Below are positions 51,237 to 59,683 of a DNA stretch of 64,000 nt, in pieces. Both the position numbers and the translations under genes were made by a program. The DNA lies in contig NZ_QAOF01000001.1 of the NCBI RefSeq assembly GCF_003050745.1, positions 434,001 through 498,000 on the forward strand. Reading direction: 5' to 3'. The notes beneath the pieces were generated by a model that did no database searches, was not told where the DNA came from, and saw only the letters and a list, made by a program, of their open reading frames with translations. Source of the stretch: Sphingomonas sp. PP-CE-3G-477. GTDB lineage: Bacteria; Pseudomonadota; Alphaproteobacteria; Sphingomonadales; Sphingomonadaceae. The first letter of the stretch is position 1. Each line of letters begins with the position of its first letter.

Positions 51237-51884
51237 ATGCGCTGGCTCGCCGCGGCCGTATTGGTCGTGGCGTTGGCGGTGGGCGGCTGGTTCGGATACC
51301 GCGCGCTGACCTCGCCTGCGGCGCCGGTTGCCACGGTCCAGCAGGACCTCCCCGGTCCGGACGAGGCCGGCAATTCGTCGATCGAGACGATCGAGACGGG
51401 TACGGCGGCGATCGCCAATGGCGGTACCCCGATGGCGCAGCGCGTTGCCGTGCTGGGCCTGCTCAACAAGCGTAACGGCGAAACCCATGACGTGACGCTC
51501 AAGCCGGGCCAGTCGACCCGGATGGGCGACGTCGTGCTGCGCCTCCGCGCGTGCGAGCAGACCGCACCGTGGGAGCAGGAGCAGCTGACCGGCGCCTTCG
51601 TGCAGGTGCTGGTGCGTGGCGTGGACACGCATTGGCGTCGGTCGTTCTCGGGCTGGTTGTACAAGGAACGCCCCGCGCTGAACGCGGTGCAGCATCCGAT
51701 CTACGACGTCTGGACCAAGAGCTGTGCGATGACCTTCCCGGAGACCGGCCCCGATACTGCGCCGCCTGCGGAAGCCTTGCCTGCCAAGCGATCGAGTGCG
51801 CGGAAATCGCCGGCGGATGCGACGCCCGCCGCGGCCGACGCGCCGAGCGCGCCTTCGAGTGAAGCGCCGAGCAACGCGACGTAA
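51237..51884 (+). CDS. DUF2155 domain protein
   Basis: 215 residues. An N-terminal hydrophobic segment (RWLAAAVLVVALAVGGWFGY) anchors or exports it. The DUF2155 domain is about 65-160, with VAVLGLLNKRNGETHDVTLK, CEQTAPWEQEQ and FSGWLYKERPALNAVQHPIY, then a Cys in TKSCAM. From about 165 the tail is Ala/Pro/Ser-rich. The last 184 bp lie antisense to the end of aat. Function unknown; conserved beside NDUFA12 in alphaproteobacteria. Confidence 0.9.
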   Translation: MRWLAAAVLVVALAVGGWFGYRALTSPAAPVATVQQDLPGPDEAGNSSIETIETGTAAIANGGTPMAQRVAVLGLLNKRNGETHDVTLKPGQSTRMGDVVLRLRACEQTAPWEQEQLTGAFVQVLVRGVDTHWRRSFSGWLYKERPALNAVQHPIYDVWTKSCAMTFPETGPDTAPPAEALPAKRSSARKSPADATPAAADAPSAPSSEAPSNAT

Positions 51885-52429
51885 TCCGCGCGGTCGATCT
51901 CGATCGCGCCGAGCGAGGCGAGATGCGAGGTCTGAAACTGGCAGTCGAGCAGTGTGAAGCCGCCGGTCCGCAGGCGCGCGACGAGGTGCGCTAGTGCGAC
52001 CTTGGAGGCGTCGGTGGCGCGGCTCACCATACTTTCGCCGAAGAACGCGCGGCTCAGCGCGAGGCCGTAGAGCCCGCCGACCAGCTTGCCGCCGTCCCAG
52101 CATTCGACCGAATGCGCGAACCCCATCGCGTGGAGCGTCTGGAAGACGCGCTCGATGCCGTCGTTGATCCATGTCTCGGGGCGGCCCGCGACGCTTTCGG
52201 CGCAGAGCTGCACGACGCGCTCGAACGCGGTGTCGACGGTAACCTGGAAACGGTCTGCGGCGATCGTCTTTCTGAGCGAGCGGGAGAGCTGGAACCCGTC
52301 GAGCGGCAGGACGGCGCGGCGGCGGGGCTCGACCCAATAGACGCTGGCGGCGTCGCGACTGTCCGCCATCGGGAATACGCCGACCGAATAGGCGCCCAGC
52401 ACCAGTTGTGGGTCCAGGACGTCGCTCAT
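51701..52429 (-). CDS. aat: Leucyl/phenylalanyl-tRNA--protein transferase
   Basis: 242 residues. Adds Leu or Phe to proteins with N-terminal Lys/Arg for N-degron degradation. The conserved core is visible: LVLGAYSVGVFPM, WVEPRRRAVLPLD, TWINDGIERVFQTLHAMGFA, LVGGLYGLALSRAFFGESMV and LLDCQFQTSHLASLGA. The C-terminus (GKVIAQLLVQTS) resembles the usual sphingomonad ending, so the stop is probably right even though the last 184 bp overlap the DUF2155 gene on the other strand. Its ATG overlaps the stop of the ParA-like gene (ATGA). Confidence 0.93.
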   Translation of the reverse strand: MSDVLDPQLVLGAYSVGVFPMADSRDAASVYWVEPRRRAVLPLDGFQLSRSLRKTIAADRFQVTVDTAFERVVQLCAESVAGRPETWINDGIERVFQTLHAMGFAHSVECWDGGKLVGGLYGLALSRAFFGESMVSRATDASKVALAHLVARLRTGGFTLLDCQFQTSHLASLGAIEIDRADYVALLGASLEGALGASAAAGVASAGDFRALDRLAGKASAGGAVSGPVSGKVIAQLLVQTS

Positions 52430-53148
52430 GCGGCTAGCCGGTGTTCGATCCGGCGCCAGAGATCGGCGAACGCCTGCGCGGCGGCCGAGCGGGGGGCGAA
52501 CGCACCGACCGGCGCGCGCTTGACCGCCATCGATTCGATCCCGCTCGCCATCGGGATGACCGGCCAGTCGGGGTGACGGGACAGCGCCTCGGCGTGCAGC
52601 GCGCGACGTTTGTCGACCATGACGTGGACGGGGAGCAGGGCCGTGCGGCCGCCGAGATGCTGGAAGACTGCGTCGTACGCGCGGGTCGAGAGCGGGGAGG
52701 GGATGACGGGAATCACGATCAGGTCGGCGGCGCGCATCACCTGATCCGCGGTCTCGGTCAGGCCGGGCGGGCAATCGAGGATCACGCGGTCGTAGCCGGC
52801 GAGGTCTGACAGCAGCTTGGCGAGCCGCTTCTTTTTGTCCATCTCGTGGAACAGCTGGTCGAGACCGCGCAGCGACGCGTCGGCGGCGATCAGGTCGAGA
52901 TGCGGGTAGGCGGTCGGCCGCGCCTGCTTGGCGACCGCGATGTCCTTCGAGAACATCGCCTGCGCCTGGTCGGCCTTGGCCCCGACTCCATGGGGTCCGC
53001 CGAGTACCCAGGTAGAGGCGGCCTGCGGGTCGAGATCCCAGAGCAGCGTGCGGCGCGCGGACAATGTCGCGGCGCACCAAGCCAGGTTCACCGAAAGCGT
53101 CGTCTTCCCGACGCCGCCCTTGAGGCTGTAGATCGCAACGGTTGCCAT
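52426..53148 (-). CDS. ParA-like P-loop ATPase
   Basis: 240 residues. The deviant Walker A motif SLKGGVGKTT carries the signature Lys10 and Lys15 of ParA/MinD ATPases; the A' motif is LLWDLDPQAA, Walker B is DRVILDCPPGL, and DLIVIPVIPSPLSTRAYD follows. Such proteins position DNA or complexes. No ParB or partner protein is adjacent, and it lacks a MinD-type amphipathic tail, so its cargo is unknown. Coupled to aat by a 4-base overlap. Distinct from a chromosome parAB pair, which would lie near the origin. Confidence 0.88.
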   Translation of the reverse strand: MATVAIYSLKGGVGKTTLSVNLAWCAATLSARRTLLWDLDPQAASTWVLGGPHGVGAKADQAQAMFSKDIAVAKQARPTAYPHLDLIAADASLRGLDQLFHEMDKKKRLAKLLSDLAGYDRVILDCPPGLTETADQVMRAADLIVIPVIPSPLSTRAYDAVFQHLGGRTALLPVHVMVDKRRALHAEALSRHPDWPVIPMASGIESMAVKRAPVGAFAPRSAAAQAFADLWRRIEHRLAA

Positions 53149-53202
53149 CGGTCTAGCGTGCCGGTCTGCGGCGATCAGGGCAAGGGTGCGCGGCGCAAAG
53201 AA

Positions 53203-53233
53203 AAACGGCCGGCGGATGATCCGCCGGCCGTTT
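53203..53233 (-). terminator. Terminator of the MliC-like lipoprotein gene
   Basis: A 13-bp perfect stem, AAACGGCCGGCGG (53203-53215) with CCGCCGGCCGTTT (53221-53233), and a 5-base loop. On the minus strand it ends in a T-run (CGTTTTTC), 25 bases after the lipoprotein stop. A good Rho-independent terminator that can act both ways. Confidence 0.9.
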
Positions 53234-53257
53234 CAGAACAAACAAGACGTCGAAGAC

Positions 53258-53641
53258 TTACGCGTGGCAGGTCTGGGCGGACTTGCCGGGCGCGGTCAGC
53301 GTGACGTTGGTCTCGCTGCCGGTCATCGACCAGCCGCCCTCGGCGGTCTTCGGCGCACCGGCGACATCCGACTTCAGCGTCGTTGCGGGGCCATCCTTCT
53401 TGGTCTTGACGACGGCCTGCTTGTCGCCCTGGAAGAACGTCACGAATAGCAGGCTGTTGTCCTTGCAACGCAGCGTTGCCTCGGACTTGATCGCGGGCGG
53501 CAGCTCGACTGGCGCCGCGTTGGCGAGCGTATTCGCCATCGGATCGGGATTGCTATCCAGCACCTCGGGCGAAGCGGGCTTGGAGTTGCAGGCTGCCAGC
53601 ACGAGCAGCGCAGCGACGGCGGTCATGGGGAGGATTTTCAT
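53258..53641 (-). CDS. MliC-like lipoprotein (candidate lysozyme inhibitor)
   Basis: 127 residues. Lipoprotein signal MKILPMTAVAALLVLAACNS with the lipobox Cys at 19. The C-terminal part (about 55-127) is a small beta domain with two Cys (LRCKDNSL and SAQTCHA) that could form a disulfide; VTFFQGDKQAVVKTKK and GGWSMTGSETNVTL resemble the MliC/PliC lysozyme-inhibitor fold, in which a Ser/Gly loop plugs the active site. The match is by pattern and is moderate. Followed by a strong terminator. Single-gene unit. Confidence 0.7.
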   Translation of the reverse strand: MKILPMTAVAALLVLAACNSKPASPEVLDSNPDPMANTLANAAPVELPPAIKSEATLRCKDNSLLFVTFFQGDKQAVVKTKKDGPATTLKSDVAGAPKTAEGGWSMTGSETNVTLTAPGKSAQTCHA

Positions 53642-53785
53642 AGCGGCCATCGCTTCGCGCATGCAGCATTGGGCGTCAAGGTTTATGGTTTACGCTACGG
53701 CCCGATCGCGATGAACGGGGGAGCCCATCCTCATGGGCCGGGACGCCGCCTGCAGCCGTTCCGATATCCGCTGCCGACGCGTATC

Positions 53786-54001
53786 TCACTCGCGGCCCGG
53801 GCTATTGCGATCCATCAGCCCGCCCTGCGGATAAAGCCGGGCCTCGACCAGCGCGAGCGGCGTCGCGATGTGCGCCGCGATCAGCGTGTCCCCGGCAGCT
53901 TCCATGACGTCCGAAGCCTCCTTCAGGAGCGCCTGGGCACGCAGATAGTTTTTCACGACATCCTTCTCCTGCTTCCGAGTCGGTCGGCTAACATAGATCA
54001 T
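53786..54001 (-). CDS. Small alpha-helical protein, function unknown
   Basis: 71 residues starting MIYVSRPTRKQEKDVVKNYL. A mostly helical, charged sequence (AQALLKEASDVMEAAGDTLI) ending GGLMDRNSPGRE. No signal peptide or membrane segment. The start has no clear Shine-Dalgarno sequence. I do not recognise a family. Divergent from cysK, between the lipoprotein gene and the cysK promoter region. Confidence 0.55.
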   Translation of the reverse strand: MIYVSRPTRKQEKDVVKNYLRAQALLKEASDVMEAAGDTLIAAHIATPLALVEARLYPQGGLMDRNSPGRE

Positions 54002-54144
54002 ATCATCTATACTTCCGGGACGCGGTGCAATGGGATGCGGCCGCGGAGTTTTCGGTCGTGGTAATGCCCGTGAGGGCACACCGATTTAACGGCGCAAACT
54101 TTCGCTCGCTTGCTCCTGGGGGAGTGCCGCGCCACATAGCGGGC

Positions 54145-55113
54145 ATGCACACGACACCTGATACGCTCGCCCTCATCGGCAATACTCCGCTCGTCCGCTT
54201 GAAGGGGCCGAGCGATGCGACCGGCTGCGATATCTTCGGCAAGTGCGAATATGCGAACCCTGGTGCATCGGTGAAGGACCGCGCGGCGCTGTTCATCGTC
54301 GAGGATGCGGAGCAGCGCGGATTGCTCCAGCCGGGCGGGACGATCGTCGAGGGCACCGCGGGCAATACCGGGATCGGCCTCGCGCTCGTAGCCAACGCGA
54401 AGGGCTACAAGACGATCATCGTCATGCCCGAGACGCAGAGTCGCGAGAAAATGGATACGTTGCGCGCGCTCGGCGCCGAACTGGTGCTGGTGCCGGCCGC
54501 GGCATTCTCGTCGCCATGCCATTTCGTCCACACGTCGCGGCGCATCGCCGAGGAAACACCGGGCGCGATCTGGGCAAACCAGTTCGACAACACCGCCAAT
54601 CGCCGTGCGCATATCGTCGGAACCGCGGAGGAGATCTGGGCGCAGATGGGCGGGCAGATCGACGGCTTTACCTGCGCGGCGGGAACCGGCGGGACGATCG
54701 CGGGGGTCGGGCTGGGGCTCAAGGCGAAGGACGAGAGCGTCTGCATCGCGCTCAGCGATCCACACGGTGCGGCGCTGTATAATTACTACGCGCACGGCGA
54801 GTTGAAGGCGGAAGGATCTTCGGTCGCCGAGGGGATCGGGCAGGGGCGTATCACCGCCAATCTGGAGGGTGCACCGATCGATACGCAGTTCCGGATCTCG
54901 GACCAGGAAGGCTATGCCTGGGTCCGGCGACTGCTCGACGAGGAGGGGCTCTGCCTCGGGCTGTCGTCCGGGATCAACGTCGCCGGTGCAGTGGCGCTGG
55001 CCAAACACCTGGGGCCCGGCAAGCGGATCGCGACGGTCCTGTGCGACACCGGATTCCGCTATCTATCTACGCTGTACGATCCCGAATGGCGCCAGGCGAA
55101 GGGTCTGGCTTGA
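54145..55113 (+). CDS. cysK: Cysteine synthase A (O-acetylserine sulfhydrylase)
   Basis: 322 residues; PLP enzyme making cysteine from O-acetylserine and sulfide. PLP Lys44 is in EYANPGASVKDRAA; the substrate/PLP loop EGTAGNTGIG lies near 74-83; the glycine-rich phosphate loop is TCAAGTGGTIAGVG near 178-190. The ATG at 54145 is chosen because the fold begins immediately (ALIGNTPLVRL); upstream in-frame sequence is rejected as lacking homology. It might be the CysM/CBS-like branch, but the motifs fit CysK best. A small hypothetical gene overlaps its stop. Confidence 0.9.
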   Translation: MHTTPDTLALIGNTPLVRLKGPSDATGCDIFGKCEYANPGASVKDRAALFIVEDAEQRGLLQPGGTIVEGTAGNTGIGLALVANAKGYKTIIVMPETQSREKMDTLRALGAELVLVPAAAFSSPCHFVHTSRRIAEETPGAIWANQFDNTANRRAHIVGTAEEIWAQMGGQIDGFTCAAGTGGTIAGVGLGLKAKDESVCIALSDPHGAALYNYYAHGELKAEGSSVAEGIGQGRITANLEGAPIDTQFRISDQEGYAWVRRLLDEEGLCLGLSSGINVAGAVALAKHLGPGKRIATVLCDTGFRYLSTLYDPEWRQAKGLA

Positions 55114-55442
55114 GCGGTCCGGTTCCCCAGAATCGACAGAAGCGCGGCAGTCGGGTATCGAGGTGGGGCAAGATGAAGTTACCGCACGAACCTTCCCAGA
55201 CGATGCAGCGCATCAAGGTCGGCATGATCGGCCTTGCCGCGGTCGTGCTGCTGATCGGGCTCGCGAGCGCGATCATCGGTTCGACGAATCGCGAACGGCC
55301 GGTCGCGACTGCGGGTACCGCGCAAGCCGACGTGGTGGCGAACATGGGCGTTTCGAACGTCACCGAAGCCGCCGGTGCGGGTGAACCGCTAGCGGAGATG
55401 GGCGTGGCGCCGAGCGCCAACGCGCAGGCACCCGCACAGTAA
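55110..55442 (+). CDS. Small membrane-anchored protein, Sphingomonas-type, unknown function
   Basis: 110 residues if the TTG at 55110 is used (overlaps the cysK stop as TTGA), or 89 from the ATG at 55173 (MKLPHEPSQTMQRIKV). I prefer 55110 because KRGSRVSRWGKMKLPHEPSQ looks like a continuous conserved N-terminus. One transmembrane helix follows (about 42-62, VGMIGLAAVVLLIGLASAII). The rest is Ala/Val-rich. The family is not named. Likely cotranslated with cysK. Confidence 0.55.
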   Translation: MSGPVPQNRQKRGSRVSRWGKMKLPHEPSQTMQRIKVGMIGLAAVVLLIGLASAIIGSTNRERPVATAGTAQADVVANMGVSNVTEAAGAGEPLAEMGVAPSANAQAPAQ

Positions 55443-55567
55443 TCACCAGCGCAATGTTGCAATTCTTCGCTCGCCTTCCCTCAAGGAGGGGGTGAGCGTG
55501 GCGCTCCATCGAAGTGTGCCTAGCCTCAGCTTCGGCCGGCGGCGGGACAAGCGCTTATCGTGGCCCA
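55443..55567 (+). other. Non-coding region before the dcw cluster, first part
   Basis: The 382-bp gap between the small membrane protein gene and mraZ begins here. A GGAGGGGG patch (55484) and mixed GC-rich sequence are present, but no gene or clear terminator. The notable sites are the repeated TCCCC boxes farther along, listed separately. Confidence 0.4.
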
Positions 55568-55697
55568 TCCCCGAATTTCCCCAGCGCTGATGACCGCTCG
55601 CCGCCGGTCACATCCAATTCCCCCGCAAATCCCCCCGAACTGAGCGTCGAAACCGGCGTCAAATCCGTCCAATCCCCAAAAATCCCGTTGCGTCCCC
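55568..55697 (+). promoter_or_regulatory. Candidate MraZ-binding boxes upstream of mraZ
   Basis: TCCCC-type boxes recur at a 10-bp period: two at 55568 and 55578, two slightly longer ones (TCCCCC, TCCCCCC) at 55619 and 55630 with an 11-bp period, and three (TCCCC, TCCCG, TCCCC) at 55673, 55683 and 55693. Each box is separated by 5 bp (six in the middle pair). MraZ in other bacteria binds three or four 10-bp-spaced (T/G)GGG-type direct repeats in its own promoter; the orientation here is reversed. The spacing strongly suggests autoregulation, but this is an inference. Confidence 0.5.
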
Positions 55698-55824
55698 GAA
55701 GCGCTATGGTAGATGGAGGTTAATACAGGGGCATTTTCATCGTTCGCTGAAAACGCGGTCGAAACGTAGCGATGGCTGCTTTTCGAAGCGGTGAAGCGTG
55801 CGCGCCAGTTCGAAGGGTTTTGGC

Positions 55825-56325
55825 GTGTCGGTACGGGGTCGCTATCAAGGAGACGGTATCGGCCTTGTCGACGACAAGGGCCGGGTAGCCATCCCCTCGG
55901 CACTCCGCACGATGCTCTCGGCAAATGCGCCCAAGGCGAACGGCAAGGACGGCGGGACCATCATCATCGGCGCGCATCAGAAGAATCGCTGCCTGGTCGC
56001 GTATGATCCCGGTTACGTCGACATCCTCGCCGAGCGCCTCGATCGCCGCGAATCCGAGAACACGTCCGAGAACGGCGAGTACGACTACAACATCAAGCGC
56101 GCCGCAGCATCCGGCGAAGCGGTGCCGTTCGACGGCTCCGGTCGCTTCATCATGCCCGCGTTCCCGCGCTTCTATGCGGGCATCAAGGGCCACGCGTTCT
56201 TCTACGGCGTGCTCGATTACATCGAGATCTGGGATCCCGCGACGCTGATCGCCACCGACGGCATGCCCCCCGTCGTCAAGGAGATGGCGCGCTTCTACAT
56301 GGCCGAGAAGGGGGTTCAGTTATGA
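55825..56325 (+). CDS. mraZ: Transcriptional regulator MraZ
   Basis: 166 residues from a GTG at 55825 ([20 protein letters not shown]), preceded by AAGGG. Two SpoVT-AbrB-type domains: the first at about 1-75 ([20 protein letters not shown]) and the second at about 95-155 ([20 protein letters not shown]). It is the first gene of the division/cell-wall cluster and normally regulates the cluster promoter; TCCCC-type boxes lie just upstream. Its stop overlaps rsmH by ATGA. Longer in-frame starts exist, but the domain begins here. Confidence 0.9.
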   Translation: MSVRGRYQGDGIGLVDDKGRVAIPSALRTMLSANAPKANGKDGGTIIIGAHQKNRCLVAYDPGYVDILAERLDRRESENTSENGEYDYNIKRAAASGEAVPFDGSGRFIMPAFPRFYAGIKGHAFFYGVLDYIEIWDPATLIATDGMPPVVKEMARFYMAEKGVQL

Positions 56326-57272
56326 GCTCGCCCGACGCTCCGCATATCCCTGTCCTGCTAGACGAAGTCCTCGCTGCGCTTTCCCCTGAGCCCGGCGAGA
56401 CGATGGTCGACGGCACGTTCGGCGCGGGCGGCTACACGCTGGCGTTGCTCAAGTCGGGCGCGCGGATCGTGGCGTTCGACCGCGATCCAGACGCAATCGC
56501 CAATGGTCGCGCGATGGAAGAGGCCGAAGAAGGTCTGACACTGATCGCCGCGGATTTCTCGGCGATGGCGTCCGAACTCGAATCGCGTGGCCTCGCGCCG
56601 GTCGACGGCGTGACGCTCGATATCGGCGTGTCGTCGATGCAGCTCGACCAGGCCGAGCGTGGCTTTTCGTTCCAGTCGGATGGCCCGCTCGACATGCGGA
56701 TGGCGCAGGCCGGGATGTCGGCGGCGGACTTCGTCAACGAGGCCGACGAGAACGAGATCGCCGACGTGCTGTATCAATATGGCGACGAGCCCAAGTCGCG
56801 GCGCGTGGCCCGCGCGATCGTCGCGGCGCGCCCGCTGACGCGGACCGGCGAGCTGGCGCACATCGTCCGCCGCGCGCTCGGCTACAAGACGCACGACAAG
56901 AAGGACCCCGCGACGCGGGCGTTCCAGGCGATCCGCATCCATGTGAACCGTGAGCTTGGCGAACTCGCCGACGGGTTGCTTGCGGCCGAGCGCGTGCTGA
57001 AGCCCGGCGGCCGGCTCGCGATCGTGACGTTCCACAGCCTCGAGGACCGGATGGTGAAGCGCTTCCTGCGCACGCGTTCCGGGGGCTCTCCTTCAGGTTC
57101 GCGTCATCTTCCGCAGGTGAAAGCCGTTGCGGAACCTAGTTTTTCTCATGTCGGCCGCGGTGTTCGCGCCGGCGAGGCCGAGATCGCACGCAACCCGCGC
57201 GCGCGCTCGGCAACATTACGGACGGCGCGGCGGACCTCCGCGCAACCCTGGACGGAAGAGGTGACGACATGA
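56322..57272 (+). CDS. rsmH: 16S rRNA (cytosine-1402 N4) methyltransferase
   Basis: 316 residues. Methylates C1402 in the P site of 16S rRNA with S-adenosylmethionine. Motifs are [13 protein letters not shown] at the start, [15 protein letters not shown] (SAM loop), [33 protein letters not shown] and [16 protein letters not shown]. Its N-terminus overlaps mraZ by four bases and its stop overlaps the ftsL start (ATGA). The C-terminal about 50 residues are Arg/Ala-rich. Length is normal. Confidence 0.96.
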   Translation: MSSPDAPHIPVLLDEVLAALSPEPGETMVDGTFGAGGYTLALLKSGARIVAFDRDPDAIANGRAMEEAEEGLTLIAADFSAMASELESRGLAPVDGVTLDIGVSSMQLDQAERGFSFQSDGPLDMRMAQAGMSAADFVNEADENEIADVLYQYGDEPKSRRVARAIVAARPLTRTGELAHIVRRALGYKTHDKKDPATRAFQAIRIHVNRELGELADGLLAAERVLKPGGRLAIVTFHSLEDRMVKRFLRTRSGGSPSGSRHLPQVKAVAEPSFSHVGRGVRAGEAEIARNPRARSATLRTARRTSAQPWTEEVTT

Positions 57273-57958
57273 CGGCGGCGTATCGGATGAAGGGTGTGGG
57301 CTGGTTCGGGGGCTGCGTGGCCGTCGTGCTCGGTTTCTACCTCGTGTCGCTGCAGGTCGCCGCCGAGCGCAAGAAGCTGGAGGCGGTCAATGGTCAGATC
57401 CGCTCGGCGCAGCGCGACATCCGTGCGCTCGAAACGGAGTTCGACACGCGGGGCAATCTGGCCCAGCTCGAGCGCTGGAATGGCGACACGCTGGCGCTGT
57501 CGGCACCGACCGCGGGCCAGTTCGTCGTGAGCGAGGCCGCGCTCGCGGCGCTCGACGTCAACAGCCTGCGCGCGGACGGGGTCCAGACCGCCGCGCTGCT
57601 CGTGCCGTCGGGTGCTGGCTCGGCCGTCACGGTGCCGATCGTCCCGGTCACCGCCGCGCCCGCAGTCGTGAAGCTTGCCCCCGTGCAGATGGCGCAGGTC
57701 AGCGCACCGCGCGCGATGAACGTCGCGATCCAGGCTGCGTCGAAGACCGCGCTCAAGCCGGTCGTGATCCGCGCGTCGGTGTCGACGCCCCGCTCGGCCG
57801 AGGCCGCACTCGTCCGCGCTGCCAAGACCGAACGCCTCGCCGCCGTCGCGAAGGTCCGGCCGCAGGCAGTGGCGATGCTCGACCGCAAGCTCCTGTCCGA
57901 CACGACGCTGGGTGACATCATGAGCGGCGCCCGCTCCGAGAGCCGTAAGCGGCGGTGA
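57269..57958 (+). CDS. ftsL: FtsL-like division protein with long C-terminal extension
   Basis: 229 residues, longer than a typical FtsL (about 100-130). One transmembrane helix (about 13-31, [20 protein letters not shown]) followed by a coiled coil (about 35-75, [20 protein letters not shown]). The remaining about 150 residues are Ala/Val/Pro-rich with no recognised fold. The placement between rsmH and ftsI fits FtsL, which scaffolds FtsB and FtsI at the division site. The identity rests on position and the N-terminal third. Coupled by ATGA and GTGA overlaps on both sides. Confidence 0.75.
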   Translation: MTAAYRMKGVGWFGGCVAVVLGFYLVSLQVAAERKKLEAVNGQIRSAQRDIRALETEFDTRGNLAQLERWNGDTLALSAPTAGQFVVSEAALAALDVNSLRADGVQTAALLVPSGAGSAVTVPIVPVTAAPAVVKLAPVQMAQVSAPRAMNVAIQAASKTALKPVVIRASVSTPRSAEAALVRAAKTERLAAVAKVRPQAVAMLDRKLLSDTTLGDIMSGARSESRKRR

Positions 57959-59673
57959 CCGCCTTGGTCGCCCGGCCCGTCTCGCAGCAACGTAGCGCCA
58001 ACCAGCGTCATGCACTGGTGGCGACGGCGCACACGCGCCTGATGATGCTGATGTTCCTGTTCGGAGCAGCGGTGCTGGTGGTGGTCGGTCGGCTCGGAAT
58101 GCTGGCGGTACAGGCGTCGCTCGCCGATCCGCAGGCGCGCTCGGCGGCGATCGCGGCGCGCGGCGACATCGTCGATCGCAACGGCGCGCCACTCGCGCGG
58201 ACGATCGATGCGTGGACGATCGCGGTGCACCCGAAGAAGCTGATCGGCGATCCGACCGAGATCGCCAGCAAGCTCGCCGCGTTGATGCCCGAGGCGGGTG
58301 ACCAGGCGCATTATTATGCGCTTCTGACGTCGGGCAAGAGCTTCATCTATCTCCAGCGGCGCGCGTCGCCGGCTTTGGTCGAGCAGGTCAATGCGATCGG
58401 CGAGCCGGCGATCGTGTTCGACCGCGATACGCAGCGGCTCTACCCGCAATCGACGATGGCGGCGCATGCGCTCGGATTCCTGTCTACCGCGGGCCACGGC
58501 ATGAGCGGGATGGAGCGCGTACTCGACGAGCGGCTGACCAATCCCGCGCTGAACGGCACGCCCGTCGCGCTGTCGCTCGACAACCGCGTCCAGGCGGCGA
58601 TGGAGAGCGAACTCGGCCGCGCGATGACGACGTTTTCTGCGCGAGGGGCTGGCGGTATCGTCCTCGATGTGGCGACCGGCGAAGTGATCGCGATGGTCTC
58701 GCTGCCGACCTTCAATCCCAACCGCGTAGGCATGTCGGGCAGCGAACAGCTCCGCAACATCACGACTCAGAGCGTGTTCGAGCTTGGCTCGACGTTCAAG
58801 CCGATCACGATGGCGACCGCGATGGACACGGGTGTCGTCACATCGTTCGCGCGGCGCTTCGATGCGACTCATCCGCTCCAGGTCGGCCGCTTCACGATCC
58901 ATGACGAGCGCGGTGATCCGAAACGCTGGCTCAATATGGCCGAGACGCTGATCTATTCGTCGAACATCGCGACTGCACGTGTGGCCGACGAGGTCGGGCC
59001 CGCGAAGATGCAGGCGATGTTCAAGAAATTGGGCTTCGATACCAAGCCCGATATCGAACTGCGCGAAAAGGGCCGTCCGCTGTGGCCGAAATACTGGGCG
59101 CGGACGACGACGATGACCACCGCCTATGGCCACGGCATCGCGGTGACCCCGCTGCATCTGGCGAGCGCGTATGCGGCGCTGGTCAATGGCGGGATCTGGC
59201 GGCCGGCGACGTTGCTGAAGGTGGCGCCGGGGCACGCGGTTGCCGGTCGTCGCGTCATCAGCGAGCAGACCAGCGCGCGGATGCGGCAGATGCTGCGGCT
59301 GATCGTGCAGCGCGGCACGGGGCGCAAGGGCGATGCACCGGGCTACCGCGTCGGTGGCAAGACCGGGACGGCCGAGGCGGCGGTGTCCGGCGGCTACGAT
59401 CATTCGCGCAACGTAGCGACGTTTGCCGCGGCGTTCCCGATGGACGCGCCGCGTTATGTCGTGCTGGCGATGCTTGATTCGCCGCTCGGGACCAAGGAAA
59501 CCGCCGGGTGGAAGACGGCGGCGTGGAACACCGCGCCGGTGGTCGGCCGGACGATCTCGCGCGTCGGTGCGATCCTGGGCGTGGTGCCGGACGCGCACCG
59601 CGACATCGACGTGTCTGACATCCTGCCGACTTTGTGGCAGGACCCGTCGCGTACACAGCCGACCGGGCAATGA
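57955..59673 (+). CDS. ftsI: Septal peptidoglycan transpeptidase FtsI (PBP3)
   Basis: 572 residues from a GTG. One N-terminal membrane helix (about 32-55) anchors it; the non-catalytic dimerisation domain follows (AARGDIVDRNGAPLAR). The transpeptidase domain has Ser279 in STFK, the SSN triad (335-337) and KTG (469-471, GKTGTAE). Beta-lactams acylate Ser279. The gene overlaps ftsL by GTGA; murE starts ten bases after its stop. Length and motifs are typical. Confidence 0.96.
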   Translation: MTALVARPVSQQRSANQRHALVATAHTRLMMLMFLFGAAVLVVVGRLGMLAVQASLADPQARSAAIAARGDIVDRNGAPLARTIDAWTIAVHPKKLIGDPTEIASKLAALMPEAGDQAHYYALLTSGKSFIYLQRRASPALVEQVNAIGEPAIVFDRDTQRLYPQSTMAAHALGFLSTAGHGMSGMERVLDERLTNPALNGTPVALSLDNRVQAAMESELGRAMTTFSARGAGGIVLDVATGEVIAMVSLPTFNPNRVGMSGSEQLRNITTQSVFELGSTFKPITMATAMDTGVVTSFARRFDATHPLQVGRFTIHDERGDPKRWLNMAETLIYSSNIATARVADEVGPAKMQAMFKKLGFDTKPDIELREKGRPLWPKYWARTTTMTTAYGHGIAVTPLHLASAYAALVNGGIWRPATLLKVAPGHAVAGRRVISEQTSARMRQMLRLIVQRGTGRKGDAPGYRVGGKTGTAEAAVSGGYDHSRNVATFAAAFPMDAPRYVVLAMLDSPLGTKETAGWKTAAWNTAPVVGRTISRVGAILGVVPDAHRDIDVSDILPTLWQDPSRTQPTGQ

Positions 59674-59683
59674 GGACTATTGC

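Noticed and set aside
54025-54144. Extended N-terminus of cysK
   Set aside because: The fold begins right after ATG 54145; the extra 40 residues have no conserved features and cover the divergent promoter region.
57394-59670. A 758-codon minus-strand open frame over ftsL/ftsI
   Set aside because: Antisense to ftsL and ftsI; no domain and no start site support.
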